Of a stretch of 26,775 nt of DNA, positions 6,744 through 14,893 are shown piece after piece (position 1 is the first letter of the stretch; every line of letters begins with the position of its first letter). The stretch lies in assembly GCA_021159445.1 (NCBI GenBank), contig JAGGRV010000173.1:1-26775 (forward strand), written 5' to 3'. A program made the position numbers and the translations under genes. The DNA is from Deltaproteobacteria bacterium. Lineage in GTDB: Bacteria > Desulfobacterota > Dissulfuribacteria > Dissulfuribacterales > UBA3076. The notes beneath the pieces are model-generated. The model was not told the DNA's origin. It did no database searches and worked only from the letters and a program-made list of their open reading frames with translations.

Positions 6744-7769
6744 TCAAAAGAGGTCACATTCGGCCATTGTGTAAGAAAAATGGGAAGCTGCCCATTCAAA
6801 ATCGAGCCGGTCCCAAAAGCTCCTTCCTGTAGGAATAACTCCCAGAGTTTCCGGAGCAAGCCTGAAACCATAGTCCAACAAGAGACTGTATGCTGGATGG
6901 TTGGGTGCGGCCCAGGTCTCAAGTGTCTCGCAGCCCAGTCCTGATAGAGCGTCTTCCACCCCCGCAAGCAGAGTGTGACCGCTACGACCTTGGGGGATTA
7001 CCATATCTATGAGTCTGGCCTTTCCCTCTTCTGGCAAGAAACAAATAATTGCATATCCTTTCGTCTTGTCTCCGAACAGGGAAGTGAGGGTCCAGACACT
7101 GTATACACGCTCAGGGTGGGAAAAACGCCAATTAAGAAAGAGGGTTGTCCTGCAAACAAAGAAACTGAAATCATTACATCTGGCCCTCCAGAGTTCATCG
7201 ATTCTTGGATTCAAGGGGAAACTACAGAGTGTCACCGTGCCATGAAAATTGGGATGGCCCCTCCATCGTCTTGAAGAGCATTTCTTGCTAAGAAAGAAAT
7301 TGTCGAATTTCATATGTCCATACTGCAGCAAGATTTCGCCCAGTCTGAAATGCCGAATCCCAGGGAATCCATACAAAAAGACAGATGCCCCGGGATGACC
7401 GAAGGCATCAAAGAAGGCCTGCACAGTCCTGGTAAATATACCCTTTCGACCTCCCAGGACCCCCCTATAGGCAGGCTTGGACATAGAGTCAACAAGCTGA
7501 GTGACCTGGACTTCTTGCCTTTTCAATACTGCTTTAACTGGTATACCTGCGTATTGAGCTGTCAGATCGCCATTGGGTGCAAAGCAGAGTATGATCTGGG
7601 TCCCAAATGGGTTATCACGAAATTTCCATTTCCACTGCGTTTGGGTACGTTCCTGGCCAAAGACCTCTCTGAAGAGATCAAGAATGGCCTTCTCGTCACC
7701 TTCCTGATACGGGCGTATGACAAAAGGACCTTCGGAACTAGCAATTGAGATCGGTTCAAATTCCATCAT
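6744..7769 (-). CDS. GNAT-family acetyltransferase
   Basis: This 341-aa protein would transfer an acetyl or other acyl group from a CoA donor. The N-terminus IRPYQEGDEKAILDLF (18-33) is a classic GNAT start. WKWKFRDNPFG (46-56) and PAYRGVLGGRKGIFTRTV (99-116) look like substrate- and CoA-binding parts of the larger two-lobed GNAT proteins found in glycan loci. A second CoA-loop-like motif, PQGRSGHTLL, lies near residue 265, so the protein may hold two GNAT folds. The acceptor is unknown; an amino sugar of the locus polymer is the natural guess. Its ATG overlaps the stop of the upstream glycosyltransferase in ATGA (7766-7769). It is the last gene of the six-gene overlapping operon. The second in-frame ATG directly after the first is equally possible as start. 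Confidence 0.75.
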   Translation of the reverse strand: MMEFEPISIASSEGPFVIRPYQEGDEKAILDLFREVFGQERTQTQWKWKFRDNPFGTQIILCFAPNGDLTAQYAGIPVKAVLKRQEVQVTQLVDSMSKPAYRGVLGGRKGIFTRTVQAFFDAFGHPGASVFLYGFPGIRHFRLGEILLQYGHMKFDNFFLSKKCSSRRWRGHPNFHGTVTLCSFPLNPRIDELWRARCNDFSFFVCRTTLFLNWRFSHPERVYSVWTLTSLFGDKTKGYAIICFLPEEGKARLIDMVIPQGRSGHTLLAGVEDALSGLGCETLETWAAPNHPAYSLLLDYGFRLAPETLGVIPTGRSFWDRLDFEWAASHFSYTMAECDLF

Positions 7770-8905
7770 GTCATAGATTTCAGAGGTCCTTTACGCCATG
7801 ACCAGAGGCCAATTCTGCGCCAGGAAGTGGAGTGCCTGACCTCTAAAAAGTAGGTTCCAGAGGCCATTTGTCCCCACAGACGGGAAGGAAATTTGAAGTG
7901 CCCGCCATTTACTATTGTCCCTGACGAGGGGACAAAAAGGGGATTTATTCCCACGCGAAGCCAACAGAGTCCTTTCTCATTCCAGGAAAGATCTGGTGGC
8001 TCATCCAGTTCGCCAAGGTCACAATGATTATCGCCACATGACCTAGTTGGAAACAGGCTACTTCCATGCTTGCTTTGAAGGCGCAAGAACTGGCGCTGCC
8101 ACCTGGTATAGCCCCTGCGGTAAAGCTTCTGAGATTGAATCATTGCAGATTCCTTGAAATGTGACGAGGCAGGTGACTGGGCATATAGATGAATTGCGTG
8201 CGCCTCAGGCAAGTAGAAGATTGATCCTCTTTGTTGTTTTATCCGTCGGCAGAGTTCCGTATCTTCATAGTAAAGAAAAAAAGATGGATCAAAAAGTGTC
8301 CTATCGGGCATTAACGCCTTACGATCAGCCAAAAAACAGGCACCGGATATCATTGTTTGTGACAGAGGATTTTCTGCTTTCCAGAATATCTGTTCCCGAC
8401 GTGCCCACCATCTTGACCACAGGCTGGATATTACCTTTAAACGGGCGGCCCAGAACGAAATACTCTCGGTCAGCCAATTTTCCGGAATTGAGGGCGGTAG
8501 CAAGAAATTTTTTCCCTTATCCCAGTAAAAACGTGGTCCAACTATCCAGGCCCCTGTAGCCCTTATTCCCTTTATCAGTGCCTCAAGGGCACCATGCTTC
8601 AATCTTACATCGGGATTCATGCATAGCAGATATTCTCCCCTGGCCTGGGCTATTGCGCCATTGCAGGCTGCACCGTAGCCTACGTTCTCTTTATTGAAAA
8701 TTGTATTTAACCGCATTCTCTTGCAAAGGGCTTCTATCTTGTGACGTTCCTGGTCAGATCCAGAGTTATCCACCACCCATAGGTCCAAAGGCACTTTCTG
8801 ACTCAAAAGGCTTTCAAGACATTCAGACAGCAATTCAGAAGTTTGATAATTAACCACTATGGCGGAAACGATAGGCTTGTACAAGTCTCTTTTTGGCAAA
8901 CTCAA
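7766..8905 (-). CDS. Family 2 glycosyltransferase (rhamnosyltransferase-like) with C-terminal extension
   Basis: This 379-aa protein has a GT-A domain: SAIVVNYQT (14-22), WVVDNSGSD (43-51), NPDV (97-100) in place of the usual DxD, FDPSFFLYYEDTELCRR (205-221) with the catalytic-base ED, and IHL (238-240). The NPDV and FFLYYEDTELC signature is typical of the WbbL/RfbF type, which transfers rhamnose from dTDP-rhamnose, although no rhamnose synthesis genes are in view. Residues ~285-379 form a separate tryptophan-rich, probably all-beta segment with CGDNHCDLGELDEPPDL and three aromatic stretches; it may bind glycan. The gene overlaps both neighbours by 4 nt (ATGA at 8902-8905 and 7766-7769), so expression is coupled. 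Confidence 0.85.
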   Translation of the reverse strand: MSLPKRDLYKPIVSAIVVNYQTSELLSECLESLLSQKVPLDLWVVDNSGSDQERHKIEALCKRMRLNTIFNKENVGYGAACNGAIAQARGEYLLCMNPDVRLKHGALEALIKGIRATGAWIVGPRFYWDKGKNFLLPPSIPENWLTESISFWAARLKVISSLWSRWWARREQIFWKAENPLSQTMISGACFLADRKALMPDRTLFDPSFFLYYEDTELCRRIKQQRGSIFYLPEAHAIHLYAQSPASSHFKESAMIQSQKLYRRGYTRWQRQFLRLQSKHGSSLFPTRSCGDNHCDLGELDEPPDLSWNEKGLCWLRVGINPLFVPSSGTIVNGGHFKFPSRLWGQMASGTYFLEVRHSTSWRRIGLWSWRKGPLKSMT

Positions 8906-10101
8906 TTTTTCCGTGCCCGAAATCTAAGTTCAGAAGTCCGAAGCGATACTTCGTCACCCATTCCGGCTGAAATTAGAGTTGAAATGAAACGCTCGCCATT
9001 GGGAGTAGGAGGAGGACTGTCCCTGTCAAGGACGTCAATTTCAAGTCCACTCTTCGCAAGGAGCACGCGCAGCTCCGTCTCCGTAAAGAAACGGATGTGA
9101 CTCATACACAATAGACCGACCGGAATCATTTCGAAACGGCCCTGGGCCAGATCCATGACTATAGACCAGTGGCCAGTGTTAGGCACAGTGCCGATGAGTA
9201 CGCCTTTTGGGGTCAGAGATTGGGCCAGGTGACTTAGGACACATTCAGGATCTCGGAGGTGTTCAATTACATCTCCACAGATAATTGCGTCAAACTGACT
9301 CTTAAAGGATATATTTTCTACTGGTAAGTTATAGACCTTGTCATATACATGGGAGGCCACATCAGCCATAACAGGATTCAGCTCTACTCCGGTGATGTGG
9401 CAGGGACGCATTTTTTTAAGGGCATTCCCCAGACTCCCCCTTGCACATCCTACATCCAGCACGGTCTTTGCCGAATCGGGAATGAGATTTATGAGATCTG
9501 TCCTTGGACTGAAGTAGTAGCCACTAAAACGGTGGGCAAAAAGGGCGTCTACCTGCCCGATTTTTCCAAGAGAGGCCCACAAAGACCACACATCCTTAAG
9601 GGGCATGTCGCTGTCTTCCTGTCGCAGCATCTCTCTTCGGACAAATATACAAGGCCATTCAGTTGAGGAATCTGCAGGTCTTATAGTCTGTTCAGCGTTC
9701 TGCCACAATTTCTCCGTGACCTCGATGAAATTCCGTACATTGTGATATATATAACGACTGAGGTCAACCCTCTGACTGGGGTTTTCGGCTGCGTTGTACA
9801 CAGGGACCATGGCTGCCCAGCTTTTGTCATATATGGGTTGGGGCAATACCTGATAGGCCAGGGGGGGCAGGATGAGCTCGTTTTCGTCTATGATGACAAG
9901 GATATCAGCGGTTGAGAACTCAAGGACATCTTGAACTCTTCTGAGATGGTCTGCATTGACGAGCCGGACAGGATGAGGCGATGCAAAGCGCCGGATGTAA
10001 TCGAGGCAGAACTCATGGGAGAATATAATTTCTTCCACATCAAGGGGTGGTTTTTGTAAAACCAGTATCTCCAGGTTCAATTTTTTTCCGCTAATATCCA
10101 T
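8902..10101 (-). CDS. SAM-dependent methyltransferase with an N-terminal degenerate glycosyltransferase-like domain
   Basis: This is a 399-aa protein. Residues 205-370 are a class I methyltransferase: motif I VLDVGCARGSLG (214-225), acidic E240 at the end of strand 2, FDAIICGDVIEHL (270-282), and LIGTVPNTGHWS further on, as in Methyltransf_23 proteins of glycan loci. Residues 1-200 lack a known catalytic motif but are laid out like a GT-A fold: ADILVIIDENELILPP (65-80) sits where a DxD strand would be, IFVRREML is a typical late strand, and HRFSGYYFS follows. The N-terminal half may therefore be an inactive sugar-binding domain. Methylation of the growing or finished glycan is the inferred role. 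The gene overlaps the upstream GT4 gene by 11 nt and the downstream GT2 gene by 4 nt. Confidence 0.8.
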   Translation of the reverse strand: MDISGKKLNLEILVLQKPPLDVEEIIFSHEFCLDYIRRFASPHPVRLVNADHLRRVQDVLEFSTADILVIIDENELILPPLAYQVLPQPIYDKSWAAMVPVYNAAENPSQRVDLSRYIYHNVRNFIEVTEKLWQNAEQTIRPADSSTEWPCIFVRREMLRQEDSDMPLKDVWSLWASLGKIGQVDALFAHRFSGYYFSPRTDLINLIPDSAKTVLDVGCARGSLGNALKKMRPCHITGVELNPVMADVASHVYDKVYNLPVENISFKSQFDAIICGDVIEHLRDPECVLSHLAQSLTPKGVLIGTVPNTGHWSIVMDLAQGRFEMIPVGLLCMSHIRFFTETELRVLLAKSGLEIDVLDRDSPPPTPNGERFISTLISAGMGDEVSLRTSELRFRARKN

Positions 10102-11116
10102 TTGGGAACCTGATCCATGTCCAGAGCAAGATGGCTACGAGCCTGCACAGGACCTTATTATAAGAAAACTTCTTGCTGATTCGAAGGCCTGCGTTTCTCA
10201 GAGCTGCTAATTTGATCGGATCGTCCAAGAGTGAGTATATAAAATGCACCGTTTCTGATACGTTATGGGGAGACACAAGCGGATAATCCCCTCCACATGT
10301 CTCTCGTAAAGGAGGTATATCAGAGGCAACAACCGGCGTGCCGCAAGCTAGCGACTCGATAACCGGAAGCCCAAATCCTTCTTTTTCCGGCAAAAATATT
10401 GTTAGAGTCGAAGAACGATAGAGTTCAGCAATCTGACTCGTACTCACTGCCCAGTGATACTCGTCAGCAGTAAAGATCTTTTTTTCCTCAGCACTTGTGT
10501 CATTAAAGCCGACACGGACAACTTTCAGTTCAGGTCTAATTTCCTTTAGCCTCTGGACAAGAATGAGTGCTATTTCTACTCCCTTAAAGGGCAGATCATA
10601 CTGACCTACGATAAGCACACGTTCCTGTTCAGGCTCCTTTCTCTTTTCGGAATTAAAGCACCTGTAATCGAGTCCCTGACCGACATTATAGACCTCTCCC
10701 GGAAATTCCTTGATTCGTTGGCACAAGAACCTATTTACTGTGAATTTTACTTTAGCTCGGTGGTAAAATGCTTCAATTTCCGGTCTCAGGGATTCTTTGC
10801 CAAGATATTCCAGATAGTCTCCTTCATAACCCTGACAGAAATGAATAAGAAGTTTATGATTCCATCTTTCATAGAGGCTTCCCTGATTGAAGAAGGTAGT
10901 GATGATTATGTCGACATCTGAAAAGTCAACTTTTAGAGGATCCGCAGAGATTAGGGGGACGTTTGACATCTCAAGCCAATCAGGCGATGGTCCAAGTGCG
11001 AAAGCACGCGTCTTTAAAAATGGCAGTCTATTCAAACGAGTGACGTGATCAAGGGCTACCTTGACTCCTCCGGAAATGGATGTCCCGGGAAGAACATATG
11101 CGATTTTGAGCCCCAT
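10091..11116 (-). CDS. Family 4 glycosyltransferase
   Basis: This 341-aa GT-B fold retaining glycosyltransferase has the N-terminal glycine loop in YVLPGTSISGGVKV (7-20). The donor-binding half includes VLIVGQYDLPFKGVEI (167-182) and the E(X7)E motif EGFGLPVIE (246-254), followed by ACGTPVVASDIPPLRE, which is the standard GT4 nucleotide-sugar pocket. The donor sugar cannot be read from sequence. The end WTWIRFPNGY is short, and there is no membrane helix, so it should act at the cytoplasmic face. The start overlaps the stop of the radical SAM gene by one base (TAATG), and the gene is in the middle of the six-gene operon. Confidence 0.9.
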   Translation of the reverse strand: MGLKIAYVLPGTSISGGVKVALDHVTRLNRLPFLKTRAFALGPSPDWLEMSNVPLISADPLKVDFSDVDIIITTFFNQGSLYERWNHKLLIHFCQGYEGDYLEYLGKESLRPEIEAFYHRAKVKFTVNRFLCQRIKEFPGEVYNVGQGLDYRCFNSEKRKEPEQERVLIVGQYDLPFKGVEIALILVQRLKEIRPELKVVRVGFNDTSAEEKKIFTADEYHWAVSTSQIAELYRSSTLTIFLPEKEGFGLPVIESLACGTPVVASDIPPLRETCGGDYPLVSPHNVSETVHFIYSLLDDPIKLAALRNAGLRISKKFSYNKVLCRLVAILLWTWIRFPNGY

Positions 11117-12066
11117 TATCTCACAGGGAGCTTCCGCCAGGCATTACAACAATGACATACAGAAGGAATGCCACCGGTCCTGAAGGAATCTCGAAAGGCC
11201 AGATATGGAGAAGAAGTCCAGATATCCTGGAAGGCCATCTCTTTCAAAGAACCAAATGAAAGAAGGCTTGTTCGGTGCCTCTGTCCATCGAATGTAAAAT
11301 TCGGGAATTCCATTGCCAAAGTGCAACAGGGAACGACGTCCCCGTTATAAGTGACATAAACATTATGAAATACGTCTGAGCGGCAGTTTTTAGAAGGTGG
11401 CGCATCCAGATAAGGAAAAAATACTTTGAGATCGGGAAATCTCTCTTTTGTTGCCTGCTTGAGCCTTGACATATCTTCACCCCTGACCAGTTCAGAAAAG
11501 AATCCGTCAGAAGGGATCATAATGAGGGGAATCACACCTATGTGGCTCACCGGTAGTTTTCTAAGATGTTCCAACAGAATTTGGAGAAAATTCATGTCGC
11601 TTTTTGCAAGGGCTACAGTTACTCCGACAGTAAAAGATAATTGTCCTCTGGCTGTTGAGCCCAGGGCTGAAAGGAGATGTTTTATCAACTCGTCCAATGT
11701 GATTTTGGCAGCTCTGATATGAAAGGGATCTATGGACACGTTCAAGAGATCCAAGCCGGCATCTTGCAGCCGGATAACTAGATCTTTAGTGAGCAATGTG
11801 GCATTGGTAGTACTGCCTACTGCATAACCCGTCTTTTTAAGATACTCCAATTTTTCAAAGTACCTCGTGTCAAGAAAGGGTTCTCCCCAGCCCATCAGGG
11901 CACATTTCGGGAAAAATTCGGGAGATGTATGGTCAAGAATTCGGTGAAACGTCTCCATATCCATGAATCCGGCAGGGTAATGCCGGGTGTAAACGGTTGG
12001 GCAGATATTGCATCGAAGATTGCAGGAACGTGTATTTTCCAACACCATGGTCTTCAAAGATTCCAT
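11116..12066 (-). CDS. Radical SAM protein with SPASM-like C-terminus
   Basis: This 316-aa protein has the radical SAM cluster motif CNLRCNIC (C15, C19, C22). GWGEP (59-63) is the SAM-binding GGEP variant, and STTNAT (85-90) follows. The C-terminal third has six further cysteines (C228, C247, C248, C304, C306, C307), including VPCCTLAMEF and CHCC, as in SPASM domains that hold auxiliary iron-sulfur clusters. Radical SAM/SPASM proteins of this look are common in polysaccharide loci of anaerobes, where their substrate is mostly unproven. Here a sugar or lipid modification is only an inference. GGAG lies 5 nt upstream of the ATG at 12066, which itself is 13 nt inside the ABC ATPase gene. An oxygen-labile cluster protein fits an anaerobic host. 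Confidence 0.85.
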   Translation of the reverse strand: MESLKTMVLENTRSCNLRCNICPTVYTRHYPAGFMDMETFHRILDHTSPEFFPKCALMGWGEPFLDTRYFEKLEYLKKTGYAVGSTTNATLLTKDLVIRLQDAGLDLLNVSIDPFHIRAAKITLDELIKHLLSALGSTARGQLSFTVGVTVALAKSDMNFLQILLEHLRKLPVSHIGVIPLIMIPSDGFFSELVRGEDMSRLKQATKERFPDLKVFFPYLDAPPSKNCRSDVFHNVYVTYNGDVVPCCTLAMEFPNFTFDGQRHRTSLLSFGSLKEMAFQDIWTSSPYLAFRDSFRTGGIPSVCHCCNAWRKLPVR

Positions 12067-13259
12067 AAATGCTCCATGAGAAAGGTCCCATAGACCCCAT
12101 GGTCATCTTCGACCTTGAATTCTTCGGAAAGTTTCAGATCGTATACATGCATCCCCGTCTCATCTAAAAGGGAACAGAATGCCGAATATTTTCCGAATAA
12201 CAGGGCCAAATTCGGGAAATTTATCGAAACAGTTCTATTGTCGTTTATCTCCAGAGGAGAAAAACTATCGGCCTTAGTAGTAACTCCAAACAAGTTGTCT
12301 CCGCTGAAATTCCGAAAACCTGCCCCGATATGCACTTTCAATTTCTTGGCTGTTCTTATTTTAAAAATTACCTGTAGCTCTTCGCCAACAGAAACAGAAT
12401 CTATCTGTTCGCCATGCCTGTTCGCTATTATTACCGTTTCGATCCATGCCAGGGCTTGTTCAGGGTGTGTCTGAGGACATATATTTTCCGATTCCCTTTC
12501 TCTGTTATGGCACCATTCCTCATAGGCGCTGATTACACTTCTGGCTTTTCCTGCACGGCGTATTGTTCCTTCATTGAGCCAGATAACACTCTCGCAGAGC
12601 TCATTAACGTGATACATGCTGTGGCTGCAAAATGCGATGGTCTTTCCTCTTTCTCTGAATCCCATCATGCGATCAACACATTTTTTTTGAAAATGCTGAT
12701 CTCCGACACTCAATGCCTCATCTACGATCAGGATGTCCGGATCAACAGTAGTAGCAATGGAAAACGCCAGCCTCACATACATTCCTGATGAATAGGTCTT
12801 GACTGGTCGGTCAATAAACTCTCGCAATTCAGCAAAATCAATAATATCTTTCTCACGCCCCCTTATTTCTTGCTGGCTTAGACCTAAGAGGGCGGCATTC
12901 AGGTAAATGTTTTGCCTCCCAGTGAATTCCGGATGAAATCCTGCACCAAGCTCCAAGAGAGCCGCTACCCGGCCACGTTTGATTATCTCGCCACTTGTAG
13001 GGGTCAAGGTTCCTGCCAGAATCTTCAAGAGTGTGCTCTTCCCAGCCCCATTGTCACCAATTATACCCACAGTTTGCCCAATAGGCACGGAAAAAGATAC
13101 CCTCTCCAGGGCTATAAATTCCTGGTGAAAACTCCGACGGAAGAGTATCTCCTTCAGCCGGTCCACCGGCTTGGGATAAATCCGAAAAATCTTAGAAATG
13201 TTTCTGACTTCTAATGCATACATGCCAAAAATTACGGCTTTTTTATCTACAAGGTTCAT
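12054..13259 (-). CDS. wzt: Wzt-type ABC transporter ATPase for polysaccharide export
   Basis: This 401-aa ATP-binding subunit would power export of a finished polysaccharide across the inner membrane. The ABC domain has Walker A GDNGAGKST (68-76), signature YSSGMYVRL (156-164), Walker B DILIVDEAL (175-183) and the switch histidine H213. ELGAGFHPEFTGRQNIYLN (103-121) is characteristic of the Wzt/TagH/RfbE group. Residues ~265-401 form the beta-sandwich domain that, in O-antigen exporters such as Wzt of E. coli O9a, recognises the modified end of the chain. AAAGG lies 5 nt before the ATG at 13259; an ATG at 13223 would drop 12 residues but lacks a ribosome site. The partner permease Wzm is not in the window, and a truncated membrane gene stands upstream instead. 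Confidence 0.92.
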   Translation of the reverse strand: MNLVDKKAVIFGMYALEVRNISKIFRIYPKPVDRLKEILFRRSFHQEFIALERVSFSVPIGQTVGIIGDNGAGKSTLLKILAGTLTPTSGEIIKRGRVAALLELGAGFHPEFTGRQNIYLNAALLGLSQQEIRGREKDIIDFAELREFIDRPVKTYSSGMYVRLAFSIATTVDPDILIVDEALSVGDQHFQKKCVDRMMGFRERGKTIAFCSHSMYHVNELCESVIWLNEGTIRRAGKARSVISAYEEWCHNRERESENICPQTHPEQALAWIETVIIANRHGEQIDSVSVGEELQVIFKIRTAKKLKVHIGAGFRNFSGDNLFGVTTKADSFSPLEINDNRTVSINFPNLALLFGKYSAFCSLLDETGMHVYDLKLSEEFKVEDDHGVYGTFLMEHLWNL

Positions 13260-13307
13260 TTCGACCTTTTGTTTTGGGAACAGTAACTGTCTGATGAATA
13301 CTAATTC

Positions 13308-13712
13308 TCATCCGCCTTTTCCTTGAACAGCGACTTCTGAAAATGAAATATCCTGTTTTTCCCGTTCCAATACTTCAGCAATGAAATATTGTGGGCTGTT
13401 TTTTATTTTATCATAGATACTTGCCAGGTATTCGCTTATCAGCCCCAAGCTGATCATCAAAATACTCCCCACTCCCAGTTGTACCAGTATAACCGTTGTC
13501 AAGCCTTCTACTGACTCACCTCGCCATTTTTGCCACAGGGTCTGTAGACCAAGAACAATGCTTAAAAGCAAGGTGATGATACCAAACCATGTGACCAGTT
13601 GCAGTGGGAGTGCTGTAAATGAAATAAGCGAATGTCGAGTAAGCTTAAGAAGTTTATTCATGGACCAACTGGAATCACCGGCATCTTTGATACGGTACCA
13701 GTTCCCAGCAAA
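13308..13712 (-). pseudogene. Truncated GtrB-like membrane glycosyltransferase (C-terminal remnant)
   Basis: The frame is open from 13712, right after an in-frame TGA, down to the stop at 13308. It encodes only the C-terminal end of a GtrB/DPM1-like GT2 enzyme that makes polyprenyl-phosphate sugars. GNWYRIKDAGDSSWSMNKLL followed by LISFTALPLQLVTWFG is the typical junction. Two transmembrane helices follow (LVTWFGIITLLLSIVLGL and VILVQLGVGSILMISLGL), then ISEYLASIYDKIKNSPQYFI, the usual C-terminal signature. The ~220-residue catalytic domain is missing. An ATG at 13661 would give a 117-aa protein but has no ribosome site and begins inside the conserved block. Deletion by rearrangement is the best explanation; a small stand-alone membrane protein is less likely. 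Confidence 0.7.
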
Positions 13713-13893
13713 TCAACCCTTCATCTTGCCAAATTCGAATATCTAAGCTGACATCAGATCGATATGCGTATAGACACTTTTGATATTTAGTACTGACGAC
13801 TTCTGAGTTCACGCGTATTATACGTTTCTTGTCATAATCATACTTCCAAAATTTTCGCCAACGGAATTAAAAATATTGATGGACTCCAGTTCT

Positions 13894-14742
13894 TCAAGTT
13901 CTTGTGTGACAATTCGAGGTCTTCTTTCGTTTCCTTACGATTCTGTCGATGTATTCGGTGCAGTGTTCTGGCAGGATGGTTTGACGATGATTTAGACTCC
14001 ATTCATTCGAATAGCCGTATCTGTAAATATATTCTTCAAATAGAGGCTTAAAAAAGCTGATATCTTCTTCCAAGAACCAGTTCTTCCAGTTACCATAACT
14101 TTTTGTCCTGATTACATGATTGTGAACTTCGTCAATCACCACTTCATCACGCAAGGGGATATCAAGATAATGTTCAAGGGCTTTGATATTCCCATCAACA
14201 AAATCTTCATATTTTACTGTGTAATAATCATGGAGTTGGTCTTCAAAATCAAAAAGCCATTGATGGTGGCGCGGGAGCCATTTTTTTATGCTTTCCAACG
14301 ATTGATCAGGAACAGCTTGAAGGATCTGTTCAAACAGTCTGATAAGGGACAGGCTCCCGGGATCCTTTTCCTTTTGCTTGAGTAATCTCATTATTCGGGT
14401 CAATTCTGCATCTTCATATAGAGAGGGAATCTGTTGGACAGAGAACAAAATGCCGCTTATGAGCCAGTCTCTTGGATCGCGCACTATGTATATTTTCCTC
14501 CCAAAATCCATAAAAGTATCATATTTGATTGGGGCGGAACCGTCCGGTATTCCTAAAATTACCTTCGCCAGTACCCAGCGATAGGCATCTTCTTTTTCTG
14601 GAACGTATTCTTGAGCTTCGAAGAGCGTTTTTGTACTTGATGGAATGGAATTCCTTATCTTATAGAAAAATGCCGTTGTGCCGGTCTTATACTGTCCGAA
14701 TATTACAATTTTTCCTTTCGCGTCATTCTTGCTGCCGATCAT
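13894..14742 (-). CDS. PAPS-dependent sulfotransferase
   Basis: This 282-aa cytoplasmic enzyme would transfer sulfate from 3'-phosphoadenosine-5'-phosphosulfate (PAPS) to a hydroxyl or amino group. The 5'-phosphosulfate loop is GQYKTGTT (16-23), and the 3'-phosphate motif is IVRDPRDWLISGI (86-98). YGNWKNWF (216-223) is the late PAPS-contact block of the Sulfotransfer family. The length is normal. GGAGGAGA (minus strand, 14756-14749) is a strong ribosome site, the best among the glycan genes. The gene is set apart from the Wzt operon by the remnant at 13308-13866 and from the aminotransferase by 151 nt, so it may have its own promoter. The position suggests sulfation of the locus glycan, but small-molecule acceptors cannot be excluded. 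Confidence 0.88.
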   Translation of the reverse strand: MIGSKNDAKGKIVIFGQYKTGTTAFFYKIRNSIPSSTKTLFEAQEYVPEKEDAYRWVLAKVILGIPDGSAPIKYDTFMDFGRKIYIVRDPRDWLISGILFSVQQIPSLYEDAELTRIMRLLKQKEKDPGSLSLIRLFEQILQAVPDQSLESIKKWLPRHHQWLFDFEDQLHDYYTVKYEDFVDGNIKALEHYLDIPLRDEVVIDEVHNHVIRTKSYGNWKNWFLEEDISFFKPLFEEYIYRYGYSNEWSLNHRQTILPEHCTEYIDRIVRKRKKTSNCHTRT

Positions 14743-14748
14743 AAATCG

Positions 14749-14756
14749 TCTCCTCC
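14749..14756 (-). promoter_or_regulatory. Strong ribosome binding site of the sulfotransferase gene
   Basis: GGAGGAGA on the minus strand, 6-9 nt before the ATG at 14742, is close to the full anti-Shine-Dalgarno complement and fixes the start codon. Confidence 0.7.
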
Positions 14757-14893
14757 AAAAACAAAAAGCCTAATGCAAATTTTCTATTACCCTGATAAAA
14801 CCAAATTTTTTTGAAAGATTTTAACTGTATAAAAAGAAGACAAGGTATATAGCGGGCTTGAATGACCTGGTTATGTTCATTTCTGGACGGAAA

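Noticed and set aside
6584..6967. 127-codon minus-strand open frame overlapping the GNAT gene end
   Set aside because: It is in another frame of the GNAT gene, which has GNAT motifs and coupled overlaps. This frame has neither.
13713..13715. In-frame TGA before the GtrB-like remnant as a selenocysteine codon, prompted by selB in the window
   Set aside because: Upstream of the TGA the frame meets TAG after a few codons and shows no GT2 sequence, and the family has no catalytic Cys/Sec at that place. Decay is simpler.
14743..14893. Search for tRNA-Sec or another small RNA in the gap before the aminotransferase gene
   Set aside because: The 151 nt are AT-rich with no cloverleaf or strong hairpin, and nothing like tRNA-Sec was found elsewhere in the window.
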